Assembly: GCF_026342355.1 (NCBI RefSeq)
Contig: NZ_JAPEMV010000008.1
Span: forward strand, 416,315 to 480,314
Source of the DNA: Streptomyces sp. NBC_00249
GTDB taxonomy: Bacteria; Actinomycetota; Actinomycetes; Streptomycetales; Streptomycetaceae
Direction: 5' to 3'
DNA length: 64,000 nucleotides
Each line of letters starts with the position of its first letter. The stretch's first letter is position 1. Both the position numbers and the translations under genes were made by a program. Below are positions 25,387-33,935 of the stretch, piece after piece. The notes beneath the pieces are model-generated. The model did no database searches. It saw only the letters and a program-made list of their open reading frames with translations, and was not told the origin of the DNA.

Positions 25387-26352
25387 TCACCCCCGCCCTG
25401 CGTACATCCGCGCGATCACGTCCTCGATGTCCGGCTCCCGCACCGACAGGTCCAGCAGCGGGTACCGCTCCGCCACCGCCGCCACCAGCGGGGCCGCCGA
25501 AGCCCCCGCCGGGAAGGCCAGCCACTGCCGCGCCCCGTCGACCTTCACCACCCGCGCCCCGTCCACCTCGATCGGCGCGAGCTCCCGCTCCAGGTCCACC
25601 ACGAGGGTCCGCTCGCTCTCCCCGACGGAATGCAGCCCGCCCAGCGTGCCGTCGTACATCAGGCGCCCGTGGTCGATCACCATCACCCGCTCGCACAGTT
25701 GCTCGATGTCCTGGAGGTCGTGCGTGGTCAGCAGCACCGTGGTCCCGAGCTCCTCGTTCAACTGCCGCAGGAAGCCCCGTACCTTCGCCTTGCTGACCAC
25801 GTCCAGCCCGATCGTCGGCTCGTCCAGGTACAGCACCTCCGGATCGTGCAGCAGCGCCGCCGCGATGTCCCCGCGCATCCGCTGCCCCAGCGACAGCTGC
25901 CGCACCGGTACGTCGAGCAGCGCACCCAGGTCGAGGCGCTCCACGCACCGCTCCAGGTTCTCGGCGTACCGCGCCGCCGGGATCCGGTACATCCGCCGCA
26001 TCAGCCCGTACGAGTCCTTCAGCGGCAGGTCCCACCACAGCGTGGTGCGCTGCCCGAACACCACGCCGATCCGGTGCGCGAGCCGCATCCGCTCCCGCGA
26101 CGGGTCGATCCCGGCGACGCGCAGCCGGCCGCCGCTCGGCGTGAGGATGCCGGTCAGCATCTTCACCGTGGTCGACTTCCCGGCGCCATTGGGCCCGATG
26201 TAGCCGACGACCTCCCCCCGCCGCACCTCGAAACTGATCCCGTCCACGGCCCTGACCTGCCGTTTCTCCCGCCGCATCAAGCTCACCCGGCGGCGTACGT
26301 CGAAGACCTTCTCGACCCCGTCCAGCGAGATCAGCGCATCCCGGTCCACCAT
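25387..26352 (-). CDS. ABC-2 transporter ATP-binding protein
   Basis: The 321-aa product, from ATG 26352, has Walker A GPNGAGKST (about 53-61), signature LSLGQRMRG, Walker B VLYLDEPTIGLD and H-loop TTHD. A C-terminal about-80-residue regulatory domain follows. It is the export class paired with DUF990-type permeases. It is the third gene of a permease-permease-ATPase operon, two bases after the middle permease stop. Likely efflux of a lipid, antibiotic or peptide; the substrate is unknown. Confidence 0.9.
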   Translation of the reverse strand: MVDRDALISLDGVEKVFDVRRRVSLMRREKRQVRAVDGISFEVRRGEVVGYIGPNGAGKSTTVKMLTGILTPSGGRLRVAGIDPSRERMRLAHRIGVVFGQRTTLWWDLPLKDSYGLMRRMYRIPAARYAENLERCVERLDLGALLDVPVRQLSLGQRMRGDIAAALLHDPEVLYLDEPTIGLDVVSKAKVRGFLRQLNEELGTTVLLTTHDLQDIEQLCERVMVIDHGRLMYDGTLGGLHSVGESERTLVVDLERELAPIEVDGARVVKVDGARQWLAFPAGASAAPLVAAVAERYPLLDLSVREPDIEDVIARMYAGRG

Positions 26353-26354
26353 GC

Positions 26355-27239
26355 TCAACTCCCCGTGCTTCGGTACGAACGGACTCCCGCGCGCCACGCC
26401 AGCGACGCGGGCAGGAACACCACGAGGGCCACCAGCGGACTCAGGAACGCCGCCCACCCCGGCAGACCCAGCGGGTCCGGCCGCCCCAGCACGTACAGCG
26501 CGGGCAGCCAGTTGACGAAGGCCAGCGGGACGATGAAAGTGACCCCGCGCAGCAGGTCCTTCGCGAACACCGCCGGCGGGTACTGGAGCATCGTGGCGCC
26601 CCCGTACGTGAAGGAGTTCTGCACCTCCGCCGCGTCCCCGGCCACGAACTGGAACGCCGCACCGGCCACCATCACCGCCGCGAAGATCCCCGCCCCGGCC
26701 AGCAGCATCACCGGGACCAACAACACCTTCCCCACCGTCCACTGCACGTCCAGCAGCGACAGCGCCCAGGCCAGCACCCCCAGCCCCTGCGTGACCCGGC
26801 CCAGCCTGCGCAGCGCGAACCGGTCCGCCGCGACCTGGGCGAGCACCGGGACCGGGCGCACCAGCATGGTGTCGAGCGAGCCGTCGCGGATCCGGGCGCC
26901 GATCCGGTCGGTGTTGCCGAGAAAGAGGTCCGCCAGGCCGAGGGAGGCCGAGCAGGAGCCGTAGAGGAAGCCGATCTCGGGCAGCGTGAAACCGCCGAGG
27001 GCGTCCACGTGCGAGAACATGACGGTGATCGCGACGAAGTCCAGCAGGGTGATGGCGGCGTTCCCCACGGTGGACAGCACGAAGGACGCCCGGTAGGTCA
27101 TCGTCGACCGGATCCACATCCCCACGATCAGCCGGTAGCCGCGCAGCCCCTCCCGGACCCGGCCGCGGCCGCTGACCGCGCCGCGCGGCGGATCCTGCGG
27201 CGTCCGCGCACCGCACGCGACGGTTTCCGTCTCAGCCAC
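26355..27239 (-). CDS. ABC-2 family transporter permease (DUF990-like), second subunit
   Basis: The 294-aa protein has about six transmembrane segments after a cytoplasmic N-terminus. GYRLIVGMWIRSTMTYRASFV and RIRDGSLDTMLVRPVPVL are typical of the ABC-2 DUF990 family. Its start overlaps the upstream permease by 8 bp, so the two subunits should be made together. Forms the heteromeric channel of the exporter. Confidence 0.88.
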   Translation of the reverse strand: MAETETVACGARTPQDPPRGAVSGRGRVREGLRGYRLIVGMWIRSTMTYRASFVLSTVGNAAITLLDFVAITVMFSHVDALGGFTLPEIGFLYGSCSASLGLADLFLGNTDRIGARIRDGSLDTMLVRPVPVLAQVAADRFALRRLGRVTQGLGVLAWALSLLDVQWTVGKVLLVPVMLLAGAGIFAAVMVAGAAFQFVAGDAAEVQNSFTYGGATMLQYPPAVFAKDLLRGVTFIVPLAFVNWLPALYVLGRPDPLGLPGWAAFLSPLVALVVFLPASLAWRAGVRSYRSTGS

Positions 27240-28047
27240 CCTGGACCACCACCTTCCGCGTCGCCGCCGACTGCACGAGCCGCCCGGCGCCCAGCAGGGC
27301 CAGCGCCCAGCCGGCCTGGAAGGCCAGCGCCGGGGCGGCTCCCCCGGCGCCCTCGTGCGTGCCCATCAGGACGTCCATCGGGACCTGGAGCATCGCCGCC
27401 CAGGGCAGCACCCGCACCAGCTCGCCGAAACCGCCCGGGAACACCGTCAGCGGCAGCAGCATCCCCGAGAAGGAGATCGTCACGACGGTGGCCATCAGGT
27501 TCATCCCGGCGCCGTCCATCAGCCAGAAGGCGGCCAGCCCCAGCAGGTAGCGCACCGCGAAGCTGACCACCAGCGCGAGGCCGACCGACACCGCGAACAG
27601 CAGCCAGCGCAGCGGATCGGCGGGCAGCGCCAGCGGGAAGACGAGCGCCCCCACGGCCAGCGGCACCACTCCGCGGCCCAGCAGCTGGAAGGCGGCCCGG
27701 CCCAGATCGGCGGCGAGCCACCACATCTGGAGGTCCGCCGGCCGGTACAGGTCGACGGCGATGTCACCCGTCCGGACGCGTTCCTGCACCTCTTCCTGGA
27801 AGCCGCCGCCGATGAGCGCCGCGGCCGCGAGCAGGGACTGGCTCACCCAGACGAAGGTGAGGGCCTGCGCCTGGTCGTAGCCGCCGAGACCGGGGCGTTC
27901 GTCCCAGAGCGCGATGTACGTGTACGCGACGATGAAACCGAACACGGTGTTGGTGAACACACCCGCGGCGGTCGCCGTCCCGTACGTGGCGTAGCGCCTG
28001 AACCCCCCGGCCGCGACGGCCAGGTAGAGCTCCGCTCTCTGACGCAC
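27232..28047 (-). CDS. ABC-2 family transporter permease, first subunit
   Basis: The 271-aa product starts at GTG 28047 with GGAGGG nicely spaced. Six hydrophobic segments are seen, with VRTGDIAVDLYRPADLQMWW corresponding to the conserved DUF990-type loop. It is first in the exporter operon. The promoter must lie in the 174-bp gap shared with the divergent penicillin-binding protein gene. Confidence 0.87.
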   Translation of the reverse strand: MRQRAELYLAVAAGGFRRYATYGTATAAGVFTNTVFGFIVAYTYIALWDERPGLGGYDQAQALTFVWVSQSLLAAAALIGGGFQEEVQERVRTGDIAVDLYRPADLQMWWLAADLGRAAFQLLGRGVVPLAVGALVFPLALPADPLRWLLFAVSVGLALVVSFAVRYLLGLAAFWLMDGAGMNLMATVVTISFSGMLLPLTVFPGGFGELVRVLPWAAMLQVPMDVLMGTHEGAGGAAPALAFQAGWALALLGAGRLVQSAATRKVVVQGG

Positions 28048-28221
28048 CGTATCCCTCCGTTTCCCACATCGTTCCTACGTCGGCCAAAGCGCGCGAGCTT
28101 AGTGCGGAGGGGCGAGCCACGCGACCGTTTTATGCCCGTCCGGAGCGGAATCACCGGCCATCGGGTAGACACCATGAGGTACAGATGTGGATGTTTCGTA
28201 CGGCCCTGAGGAGTCCTGGAG

Positions 28222-30720
28222 ATGAGCGACCAGTCACCACCACAGGGCTGGACCCCTCGTGACCCGGACACCCCCGAGGAACCGGCCGCGGCCCGTGAAC
28301 CCGGGCGGCCGGAGCCCGGTCAGCCGCCCCCCGGCGGCCCGGGCGGCCCCGGCGCCCGTCCGGCCAAGGGCAGGCCCCGGCGCACCGGGTGGCGCCGCGC
28401 CGTCCCCACCTGGCGGATGGTCGTGGGCGGCGTCCTGCTGCTGGCCCTGCTGATCGGCGGGGCGCTGGTCGCCGGCTACCTGCTGGTGGACATCCCGCCG
28501 GCGAACGCCGCGGCCACCGCTCAGTCCAACGTCTACCTCTACGCGGACGGTTCCCAACTCGCCCGTGACGGCGAGGTCAACCGGGTCAACGTCCCCCTGT
28601 CGCTGGTCCCGAGGACCGTCCAGGAAGCCGTACTGGCCGCCGAGGACCGGGACTTCTTCTCCGAACGGGCGGTGGACCCGAAGGCGATGGTCCGCGCCGC
28701 CTGGAACACGGTCACCGGCAAGGGCAAGCAGTCCGGTTCGACCATCACCCAGCAGTACGTCAAGAACTACTACCTGGGCCAGGAACAGACCGTGAACCGC
28801 AAGGTCAAGGAGTTCTTCATCGCGATCAAACTCGGTCGCGAGAAGTCGAAGGACTACATCCTCGAGGGCTACCTGAACACCAGTTACTTCGGCCGCAACG
28901 CGTACGGGATCCAGGCCGCCTCCCAGGCCTACTACGGCAAGGACGTCACCAAGCTCACCACCGCCGAGGGCGCCTACCTGGCCACCCTCCTCAACTCCCC
29001 CAGCGCCTTCGACGTCGTCGCCCACCCCCAGAGCCGCGACCGCGCCGTCGCCCGCTGGAACTACGTCCTCGACGGCATGGTCAAGAAGAAGTGGATGACC
29101 CCGGCGGAACGCGCCGCCGCGACCTTCCCCGAGCCCGGCAAGATCCGCCCGGCCGCCGGACTGTCCGGGCAGCGCGGCTACCTGGTGGAGGCCGTCAAGG
29201 ACTACATCGGCGAGAACAAGATCCTCGACGACAAGACCCTGGCCGAGGGCGGCTACCGGATCACCACCACCATCGACAAGCGCCGCGAGAACGCCTTCGT
29301 CGACGCCGTCCAGAAGCAGATGGTCGACAAGCTCGACCCGGCCGCCCGCCCCGAGGACCGCTTCGTGCGGGCCGGCGGCGTCTCCATCGACCCGGCCACC
29401 GGCAAGGTCGTCGCCCTCTACGGCGGCATCGACTACACCAAGCAGTACGTCAACAACGCGACCCGGCACGACTACCAGGTGGCCTCCACCTTCAAGCCGT
29501 TCGTCTTCGCGTCCGCCGTCGAGAACGACTCCCGCACCCAGGACGGCCGCCGCATCACCCCGAACACGATCTACAACGGGGACAACAGGCGCCCCGTCGT
29601 CGGGGGCCGGATCCGCTACAACCCCGAGAACGAGGGCCAGATCTCGTACGGGAACATCACCGTCAACACGGCGACCGACCTGTCCGTGAACGCGGTGTAC
29701 GCGCAGATGGCCGTCGACGTCGGCACGGTGCAGGTCAAGGAGACCACCGTCGCCCTCGGGATCCCGGAGAGCACCCCGAACTTCCCGCCCGTCCCCGCCA
29801 TGGCGCTGGGCACGATGCAGGCCAGCGTCCTGGACATGACCCACGCGTACGCGACCCTCGCCGACCACGGCCGCCGCACCCCGTACACGCTGGTGGAGAA
29901 GATCTCCAAGGGCGGCGAGAACATCCACCTCCCCGACCGCACCCCGCGCCAGGCCGTCAGCCGGGAGTCCGCCGACACGACCACCTCGATGCTGGTCAGC
30001 GTCGTCGACAACGGCACCGGTACGGCGGCCCTCGCGGCGGGGCGGCCCGCCGCGGGCAAGACGGGCACCGCCGAGCTGGACCGTTCGGCCTGGTTCGCGG
30101 CGTACACCCCGGACCTGGTCACGGTGGTGTCGATGATGGGCCAGGACCCGGACACGGGCACCCTCCAGTCCCTCTACGGGGCACTGGGCGAGGCGCGGAT
30201 CGGGGGCGGCGGCTACCCGGCGCGGATCTGGGCGGCCTACACCAAGACGGCCCTGGAGGGCTCGGACCCGGTGGACTTCGACCTCGAACTCCAGCCGGGC
30301 GCGGCACAGCTCCCGCCGCCGGTGGCACCCACCACCCCGGAGGAGCCCGAGGACGGCAGCCGGCCGCCGTTCCCACCGACCCGGCCGACCCCGCCGACGG
30401 GCGGGCAGACGCAGGGCGGACAGACGAACGGCGGCCAGACGAACGGCGGCCAGAACACCGGCGGCCAGACGACCGGGGGCCAGAACACCGGCGGCCAGAC
30501 GACGGGCGGCCAGAACACCGGGGGCCAGACCACGGGCGGTGACACCACCGGAGGCCAGACGACGGGCGGGCAGACCACGGGGGGCGACACCACGGGCGGC
30601 CAGACCACCGGAGGCGACACCACCGGCGGCCAGACCACCGGAGGCGACACGACGGGCGGCGACCCCACCGGCGGCATCACCCCGGGCCGACGCCGCCCCC
30701 CGGCACAGTTCCTCGAATGA
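28222..30720 (+). CDS. bifunctional penicillin-binding protein (GT51 + transpeptidase)
   Basis: The 832-aa class A PBP has a cytoplasmic Pro-rich N-terminus, one membrane anchor (about 67-90), and a GT51 glycosyltransferase domain with catalytic EDRDFF (Glu141) and GSTITQQYVKN. The transpeptidase domain has SxxK STFK (Ser about 422), SVN and KTGTAE. The last about 105 residues are a Gly-Gly-Gln/Asp-Thr-Thr tandem repeat. It makes and cross-links peptidoglycan at the membrane. The repeat tail is long for the family and may bind wall material. ATG 28222 is behind GGAG. Confidence 0.92.
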   Translation: MSDQSPPQGWTPRDPDTPEEPAAAREPGRPEPGQPPPGGPGGPGARPAKGRPRRTGWRRAVPTWRMVVGGVLLLALLIGGALVAGYLLVDIPPANAAATAQSNVYLYADGSQLARDGEVNRVNVPLSLVPRTVQEAVLAAEDRDFFSERAVDPKAMVRAAWNTVTGKGKQSGSTITQQYVKNYYLGQEQTVNRKVKEFFIAIKLGREKSKDYILEGYLNTSYFGRNAYGIQAASQAYYGKDVTKLTTAEGAYLATLLNSPSAFDVVAHPQSRDRAVARWNYVLDGMVKKKWMTPAERAAATFPEPGKIRPAAGLSGQRGYLVEAVKDYIGENKILDDKTLAEGGYRITTTIDKRRENAFVDAVQKQMVDKLDPAARPEDRFVRAGGVSIDPATGKVVALYGGIDYTKQYVNNATRHDYQVASTFKPFVFASAVENDSRTQDGRRITPNTIYNGDNRRPVVGGRIRYNPENEGQISYGNITVNTATDLSVNAVYAQMAVDVGTVQVKETTVALGIPESTPNFPPVPAMALGTMQASVLDMTHAYATLADHGRRTPYTLVEKISKGGENIHLPDRTPRQAVSRESADTTTSMLVSVVDNGTGTAALAAGRPAAGKTGTAELDRSAWFAAYTPDLVTVVSMMGQDPDTGTLQSLYGALGEARIGGGGYPARIWAAYTKTALEGSDPVDFDLELQPGAAQLPPPVAPTTPEEPEDGSRPPFPPTRPTPPTGGQTQGGQTNGGQTNGGQNTGGQTTGGQNTGGQTTGGQNTGGQTTGGDTTGGQTTGGQTTGGDTTGGQTTGGDTTGGQTTGGDTTGGDPTGGITPGRRRPPAQFLE
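30404..30672 (+). repeat. in-gene tandem repeat encoding GGQTTGG tail
   Basis: Units of 15 and 30 bp built on GGCGGCCAGACGACGG and GGCGACACCACGG alternate without frame loss. It encodes the C-terminal tail of the penicillin-binding protein. Copy number probably varies between strains. Confidence 0.8.
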
Positions 30721-30748
30721 CGCGGACGCCCGGCCGCCCGGCCGGGCG

Positions 30749-31069
30749 TCAGTGACCGGAGGTGGCCTTCAGCCCGACCACGGCCACCAGCAGCAGACAG
30801 ATGAAGAAGATCCGGGCGGCGGTGACCGGCTCGCCGAGCACCGCCATCCCGAGCACGGCCGCACCGGCCGCCCCGATACCCACCCAGACCCCGTACGCCG
30901 TACCGATGGGCAGGGTCTTGGCCGCATAGGACAGCAGCACCATGCTGGCGACGATGCCGGCGCCGGTGAAGACGGACGGCCAGAGCCGGGTGAACCCCTC
31001 GGTGAACTTCATACCGATCGACCAGCCGACCTCGAGCAGACCGGCGACGAGAAGCAGAACCCAGGCCAT
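30749..31069 (-). CDS. SMR-family transporter, probable guanidine exporter
   Basis: The 106-aa product has four membrane segments with the SMR glutamate in LLVAGLLEVGWSIGMKFTEGF and GTAYGVWVGIGAAGAA, matching the SugE/Gdx subtype. ATG 31069 has GGAGG 8 nt upstream. A guanidine-III riboswitch-like leader is directly upstream, which supports guanidinium/proton exchange. SMR proteins work as antiparallel dimers. The upstream GTG 31078 is too close to the ribosome site. Confidence 0.88.
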   Translation of the reverse strand: MAWVLLLVAGLLEVGWSIGMKFTEGFTRLWPSVFTGAGIVASMVLLSYAAKTLPIGTAYGVWVGIGAAGAAVLGMAVLGEPVTAARIFFICLLLVAVVGLKATSGH

Positions 31070-31105
31070 GACAGGCACCTCCGGGACGAGACGGAAAACG
31101 GGAGT

Positions 31106-31153
31106 GCGTCGTCTTTGCGTCCTGCAACCCGGTACGGCGCGTCTCGTCGGGGG
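31106..31153 (-). ncRNA. guanidine-III (ykkC-III) riboswitch
   Basis: On the minus strand the leader has CCCGACGAG, GCGCCGTACCGGG, CAGGAC and AAAGACGACGC in the order and spacing of guanidine-III aptamers. P1 pairs CCCG with CGGG. The pseudoknot pairs GCGCCGT with ACGACGC with one mismatch. The downstream gene is an SMR transporter, the known partner class in actinobacteria. A 9-bp segment of the aptamer can also pair with sequence beside the Shine-Dalgarno. Confidence 0.75.
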
Positions 31154-31183
31154 TTCCCCACCACCGTAGCAAAGCCCACGCGA

Positions 31184-31213
31184 AAGGGCCGGTGACCCCG
31201 GTCACCGGCCCTT
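31184..31213. terminator. perfect hairpin terminator
   Basis: AAGGGCCGGTGACC and GGTCACCGGCCCTT form a 14-bp perfect stem around two bases. It follows the GroES-like gene stop on the minus strand. Confidence 0.85.
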
Positions 31214-31228
31214 CGCCACTCGCTACGT

Positions 31229-31573
31229 CTACAGGTAGAGCCCGGTGGAGTCCTTGGACCCCTCCAGCCGCTCCGCCGCCACGGCGTGCAGGTCCCGCTC
31301 GCGCATCAGCACGTACGTCGCCCCGCGCACCTCGACCTCGGCCCGGTCCTCGGGGTCGTACAGCACGCGGTCGCCCGGCTCCACGCTCCGTACGTTCTGC
31401 CCGACCGCGACCACCTCGGCCCAGGCCAGCCGCTTGCCGACCGCGGCCGTCGCCGGAATGAGGATGCCGCCGCCGGAGCGCCGCTCGCCCTCGGGGTTGT
31501 CGGACTTCACGAGCACGCGGTCGTGCAGCATGCGGATGGGCAGCTTGTCGTGGGTGGTGGTGTTCTCGCTCAC
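31229..31573 (-). CDS. GroES-like co-chaperonin family protein
   Basis: The 114-aa protein begins at GTG 31573. It has the GroES/Cpn10 fold: IRMLHDRVLVKSD, GGGILIPATAAVGKRLAWAEVVAVG and PGDRVLYDPED. It is a divergent paralogue rather than the operon-linked groES, since no groEL is nearby. In Streptomyces this type usually stands alone. The mobile-loop region is present (RRSGGGILIP). Confidence 0.85.
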   Translation of the reverse strand: MSENTTTHDKLPIRMLHDRVLVKSDNPEGERRSGGGILIPATAAVGKRLAWAEVVAVGQNVRSVEPGDRVLYDPEDRAEVEVRGATYVLMRERDLHAVAAERLEGSKDSTGLYL

Positions 31574-31628
31574 GCCCCGAACCTACCCGCCCCCGCGCGC
31601 CGCGTACGCCGGAGGGTCGTCACGGCCG

Positions 31629-31946
31629 TCACCGCTTGCGGCGGACCGACAGCACGAGCAGCCCGAGCACGCCGGCCGCGAACAGCGCCACCGGCACGAT
31701 CCGCTCCACGCGCGGGGCGCCGTCCTCGTGGCACAAGCCGTCCTTCACGTCGGTCACGAGGCGGTTGACGGCCACGACGGCCCGTCCGGCCGTGTGATCG
31801 ACGGCCGAGGTGACCCGGGCCTTCGCGTCCCCGATGATCGTCTTCGGGTGCATCCGCACACCGATCTCGTCGAGCGTCTCGGCGAGCTGCTCGCGGCGGC
31901 GGACGATGTCCGCCTCGATCTGTGCGGGGGTCCTGGCTTCCGGCAC
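31629..31946 (-). CDS. DUF3618 membrane protein
   Basis: The 105-aa product has the DUF3618 helical domain (PAQIEADIVRRREQLAETLDEIGVRMHP, about 7-34) and a C-terminal membrane segment (about 84-102). The family is common in actinobacteria, often with phage holin-like partners; none is adjacent here. Function is unknown. Confidence 0.85.
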   Translation of the reverse strand: MPEARTPAQIEADIVRRREQLAETLDEIGVRMHPKTIIGDAKARVTSAVDHTAGRAVVAVNRLVTDVKDGLCHEDGAPRVERIVPVALFAAGVLGLLVLSVRRKR

Positions 31947-32051
31947 CGCGCTGCCTCCGTCGTCGATGGTCGTCTGCGGACAAGGTCCGTCATGAACAGT
32001 CTGTCAGCTTAGTCTCGTGACATACCGTTCCCCTCCCGAGGAGACCCACCG

Positions 32052-32519
32052 ATGAGCGAGCGACTGCAGCCGGGCGACACCGCCCCCGCCTTCACCCTGC
32101 CCGACGCGGACGGCAACGAGGTCTCGCTGGCCGACCACAAGGGCCGCAAGGTCATCGTGTACTTCTACCCGGCCGCGCTCACGCCGGGCTGCACCAAGCA
32201 GGCCTGCGACTTCACCGACAACCTCTCCCTCCTCACCGAAGCCGGCTACGACGTCATCGGCGTCTCCCCGGACAAGCCGGAGAAGCTGGCGAAGTTCCGC
32301 GAGAAGGAACACCTGAAGGTCACCCTCGTCGGCGACCCGGAGAAGGAGACCCTGGTGGCGTACGGCGCGTTCGGCGAGAAGAAGCTCTACGGCAAGACGG
32401 TCACCGGGGTCATCCGCTCCACGGTGGTCGTCGACGAACAGGGCAAGGTCGAGCACGCCTTCTACAACGTCAAGGCCACGGGCCACGTAGCCAAGATCAT
32501 CAAGGACCTGGGCATCTAA
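32052..32519 (+). CDS. bcp: thioredoxin-dependent thiol peroxidase (Bcp-type peroxiredoxin)
   Basis: The 155-aa protein has the peroxiredoxin active site PAALTPGCTKQACDF (peroxidatic Cys about 47, resolving Cys about 52) and GVIRSTVVVDEQGK. It reduces hydroperoxides using thioredoxin in the cytoplasm. The ATG at 32052 follows GAGGAG. A strong hairpin follows the stop. Confidence 0.93.
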   Translation: MSERLQPGDTAPAFTLPDADGNEVSLADHKGRKVIVYFYPAALTPGCTKQACDFTDNLSLLTEAGYDVIGVSPDKPEKLAKFREKEHLKVTLVGDPEKETLVAYGAFGEKKLYGKTVTGVIRSTVVVDEQGKVEHAFYNVKATGHVAKIIKDLGI

Positions 32520-32536
32520 CGCTCCCCTCTTTTCAC

Positions 32537-32573
32537 GAATCGCCCGTACCGAACAAATCGGTGCGGGCGATTC
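32537..32573. terminator. hairpin terminator after bcp
   Basis: GAATCGCCCGTACCGA pairs with TCGGTGCGGGCGATTC with one mismatch around ACAAA-type loop, followed by a short T-rich stretch. Confidence 0.8.
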
Positions 32574-32653
32574 CGTTTATCAGCTGAAATTTCCCGTAAC
32601 CACCCGACTACCGACCCGTTACTCCGTACGAGGGCCGCACACGCGACCGGAAG

Positions 32654-33103
32654 ATGGGGGGCGGCGGTCAGCGACGGGTGCTCCAGCAGAAGGTCGCCGC
32701 ACACGGACTCGACACCAGTCACTTCAAGCAGCAGAGCCCCTGGCGCAAGTACTCCTTCACACGGCGCCCCTGGAGCAGGGCGACCCCCCACCAGCCGAAG
32801 CCCACCACGCCGAGCACGCTCGTCGTCCTCCCTGAGGGATCGCCCCGCACGAACCGGGCTCGACTGCATCGGGCTCTACAGGAGATCGACCGCCCGTACG
32901 ACTGCGTCATGTGCGGGAACCCCGGCGAATGGCTCGGCCGACCGATCACCCTCCAGATCGACCACATCAGCGGAGACTGGCTGGACAACCGCCCCGAAAA
33001 CCTCCGCTACGCCTGCCCCAACTGCCACTCCCTGACGGACACGTGGTGCCGTAGGCGCAGCCCCAATCCTGTCGCCTCCTCGACCACTGCCCCCGTAGAC
33101 TGA
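32654..33103 (+). CDS. HNH endonuclease, apparently 5'-truncated
   Basis: The 149-aa frame has a phage-type HNH domain: YDCVMCGNPGEW, LQIDHISGDWLDNRPENLRYACPNCHSLTDT, with zinc Cys pairs and the His-Asn-His residues. The N-terminus GGQRRVLQQKVAAHGLDTSHF matches the second half of a domain usually preceded by an additional HTH of about 30 residues, which is missing; an in-frame stop lies at 32597. It therefore looks like a remnant. It sits 45 bp before tRNA-Leu, a common integration site. Confidence 0.7.
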   Translation: MGGGGQRRVLQQKVAAHGLDTSHFKQQSPWRKYSFTRRPWSRATPHQPKPTTPSTLVVLPEGSPRTNRARLHRALQEIDRPYDCVMCGNPGEWLGRPITLQIDHISGDWLDNRPENLRYACPNCHSLTDTWCRRRSPNPVASSTTAPVD

Positions 33104-33147
33104 TGCGCAGCCCAGGCGGACCGAATGTCCGAATTGAGCAATATATC

Positions 33148-33232
33148 GCGGTCGTGGCGAAATAGGCGATACGCGCTGGGTTTAGGTCCCAGTGGGGTAA
33201 CACCCGTGGGGGTTCGAGTCCCCCCGACCGCA
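33148..33232 (+). tRNA. tRNA-Leu (anticodon TAG)
   Basis: An 85-nt cloverleaf: acceptor GCGGTCG pairs with CGACCGC, discriminator A at 33232. The anticodon stem is CTGGG/CCCAG with loop TTTAGGT (anticodon TAG at 33183-33185). A long variable arm (TGGGGTAACACCCG) and the T-arm GGGGGTTCGAGTCCCCC follow. CCA is not encoded. Confidence 0.95.
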
Positions 33233-33240
33233 CTCAGGCC

Positions 33241-33274
33241 GAAGGCCCCGTACGCAGTCGCGTACGGGGCCTTC
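33241..33274. terminator. hairpin terminator after tRNA-Leu
   Basis: GAAGGCCCCGTACGC and GCGTACGGGGCCTTC form a perfect 15-bp stem with a 4-nt loop between tRNA-Leu and convergent rdgB. Confidence 0.9.
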
Positions 33275-33287
33275 GCTGTACCAGGGG

Positions 33288-33905
33288 TCAGCCCAACAGC
33301 TCCCGGACCGCCGGGATCAGGGCGCGGAAGGCCTGGCCTCGGTGGGAGATGGCGTTCTTTTCCGCCGCCGTGAGTTCCGCGCAGGTGCGGGCTTCGCCGA
33401 GGGGTTCGAGGATCGGGTCGTAGCCGAAGCCGCCGGTGCCTGCCGGGGTGTGGCGCAGGGTGCCCAGGAGGCGGCCCTCGACGACGCGTTCGGTGCCGTC
33501 CGGGAGGGCGAGGGCGGCCGCGCAGAAGAAGTGGGCGCCGCGGTGCTCGTCGGAGATGTCGCCGAGCTGGGCCAGGAGGAGGTCCAGGTTGGCCTTGTCG
33601 TCGCCGTGGGTGCCGGCCCAGCGGGCGGAGAAGATGCCGGGAGCGCCGCCCAGGACGTCCACGCAGAGCCCGGAGTCGTCGGCGACGGCCGGCAGGCCGG
33701 TGGCCCGGGCCAGGGCGTGGGCCTTGAGCAGGGCGTTCTCGGCGAAGGTGACCCCGGTTTCCTTCACGTCGGGGACCTCGGGGTACGCGTCCGCGCCGAC
33801 CAGCTCGAAGGGGAGGCCGGCGGCGGACAGGATCGCGTGGAGTTCGGTGACCTTGCCCTGGTTGCGGGTGGCGAGGATCAGGCGGCGGGGGTGCGTGGAG
33901 GTCAT
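33288..33905 (-). CDS. rdgB: RdgB/HAM1 non-canonical purine NTP pyrophosphatase
   Basis: The 205-aa product has the HAM1 signatures: ILATRNQGKVTEL (about 9-21), ENALLKAHALARATGLPAVADDSGL and GTGGFGYDPIL. It hydrolyses ITP, XTP and dITP, keeping damaged purines out of nucleic acids. It lies upstream of rph in the usual actinobacterial arrangement (rph, a short lipoprotein here, rdgB). Confidence 0.95.
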   Translation of the reverse strand: MTSTHPRRLILATRNQGKVTELHAILSAAGLPFELVGADAYPEVPDVKETGVTFAENALLKAHALARATGLPAVADDSGLCVDVLGGAPGIFSARWAGTHGDDKANLDLLLAQLGDISDEHRGAHFFCAAALALPDGTERVVEGRLLGTLRHTPAGTGGFGYDPILEPLGEARTCAELTAAEKNAISHRGQAFRALIPAVRELLG

Positions 33906-33935
33906 GGGGCCATTATTTACGCCGCGCGGGCCGGG

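Noticed and set aside
30404..30672. CRISPR-like regular repeat
   Set aside because: Units are contiguous and in-frame with a protein tail, with no unique spacers.
31079..31153. Guanidine-I or guanidine-II riboswitch
   Set aside because: Lacks the tandem ACGR hairpin loops of class II and the long conserved core of class I; the order of elements fits class III.
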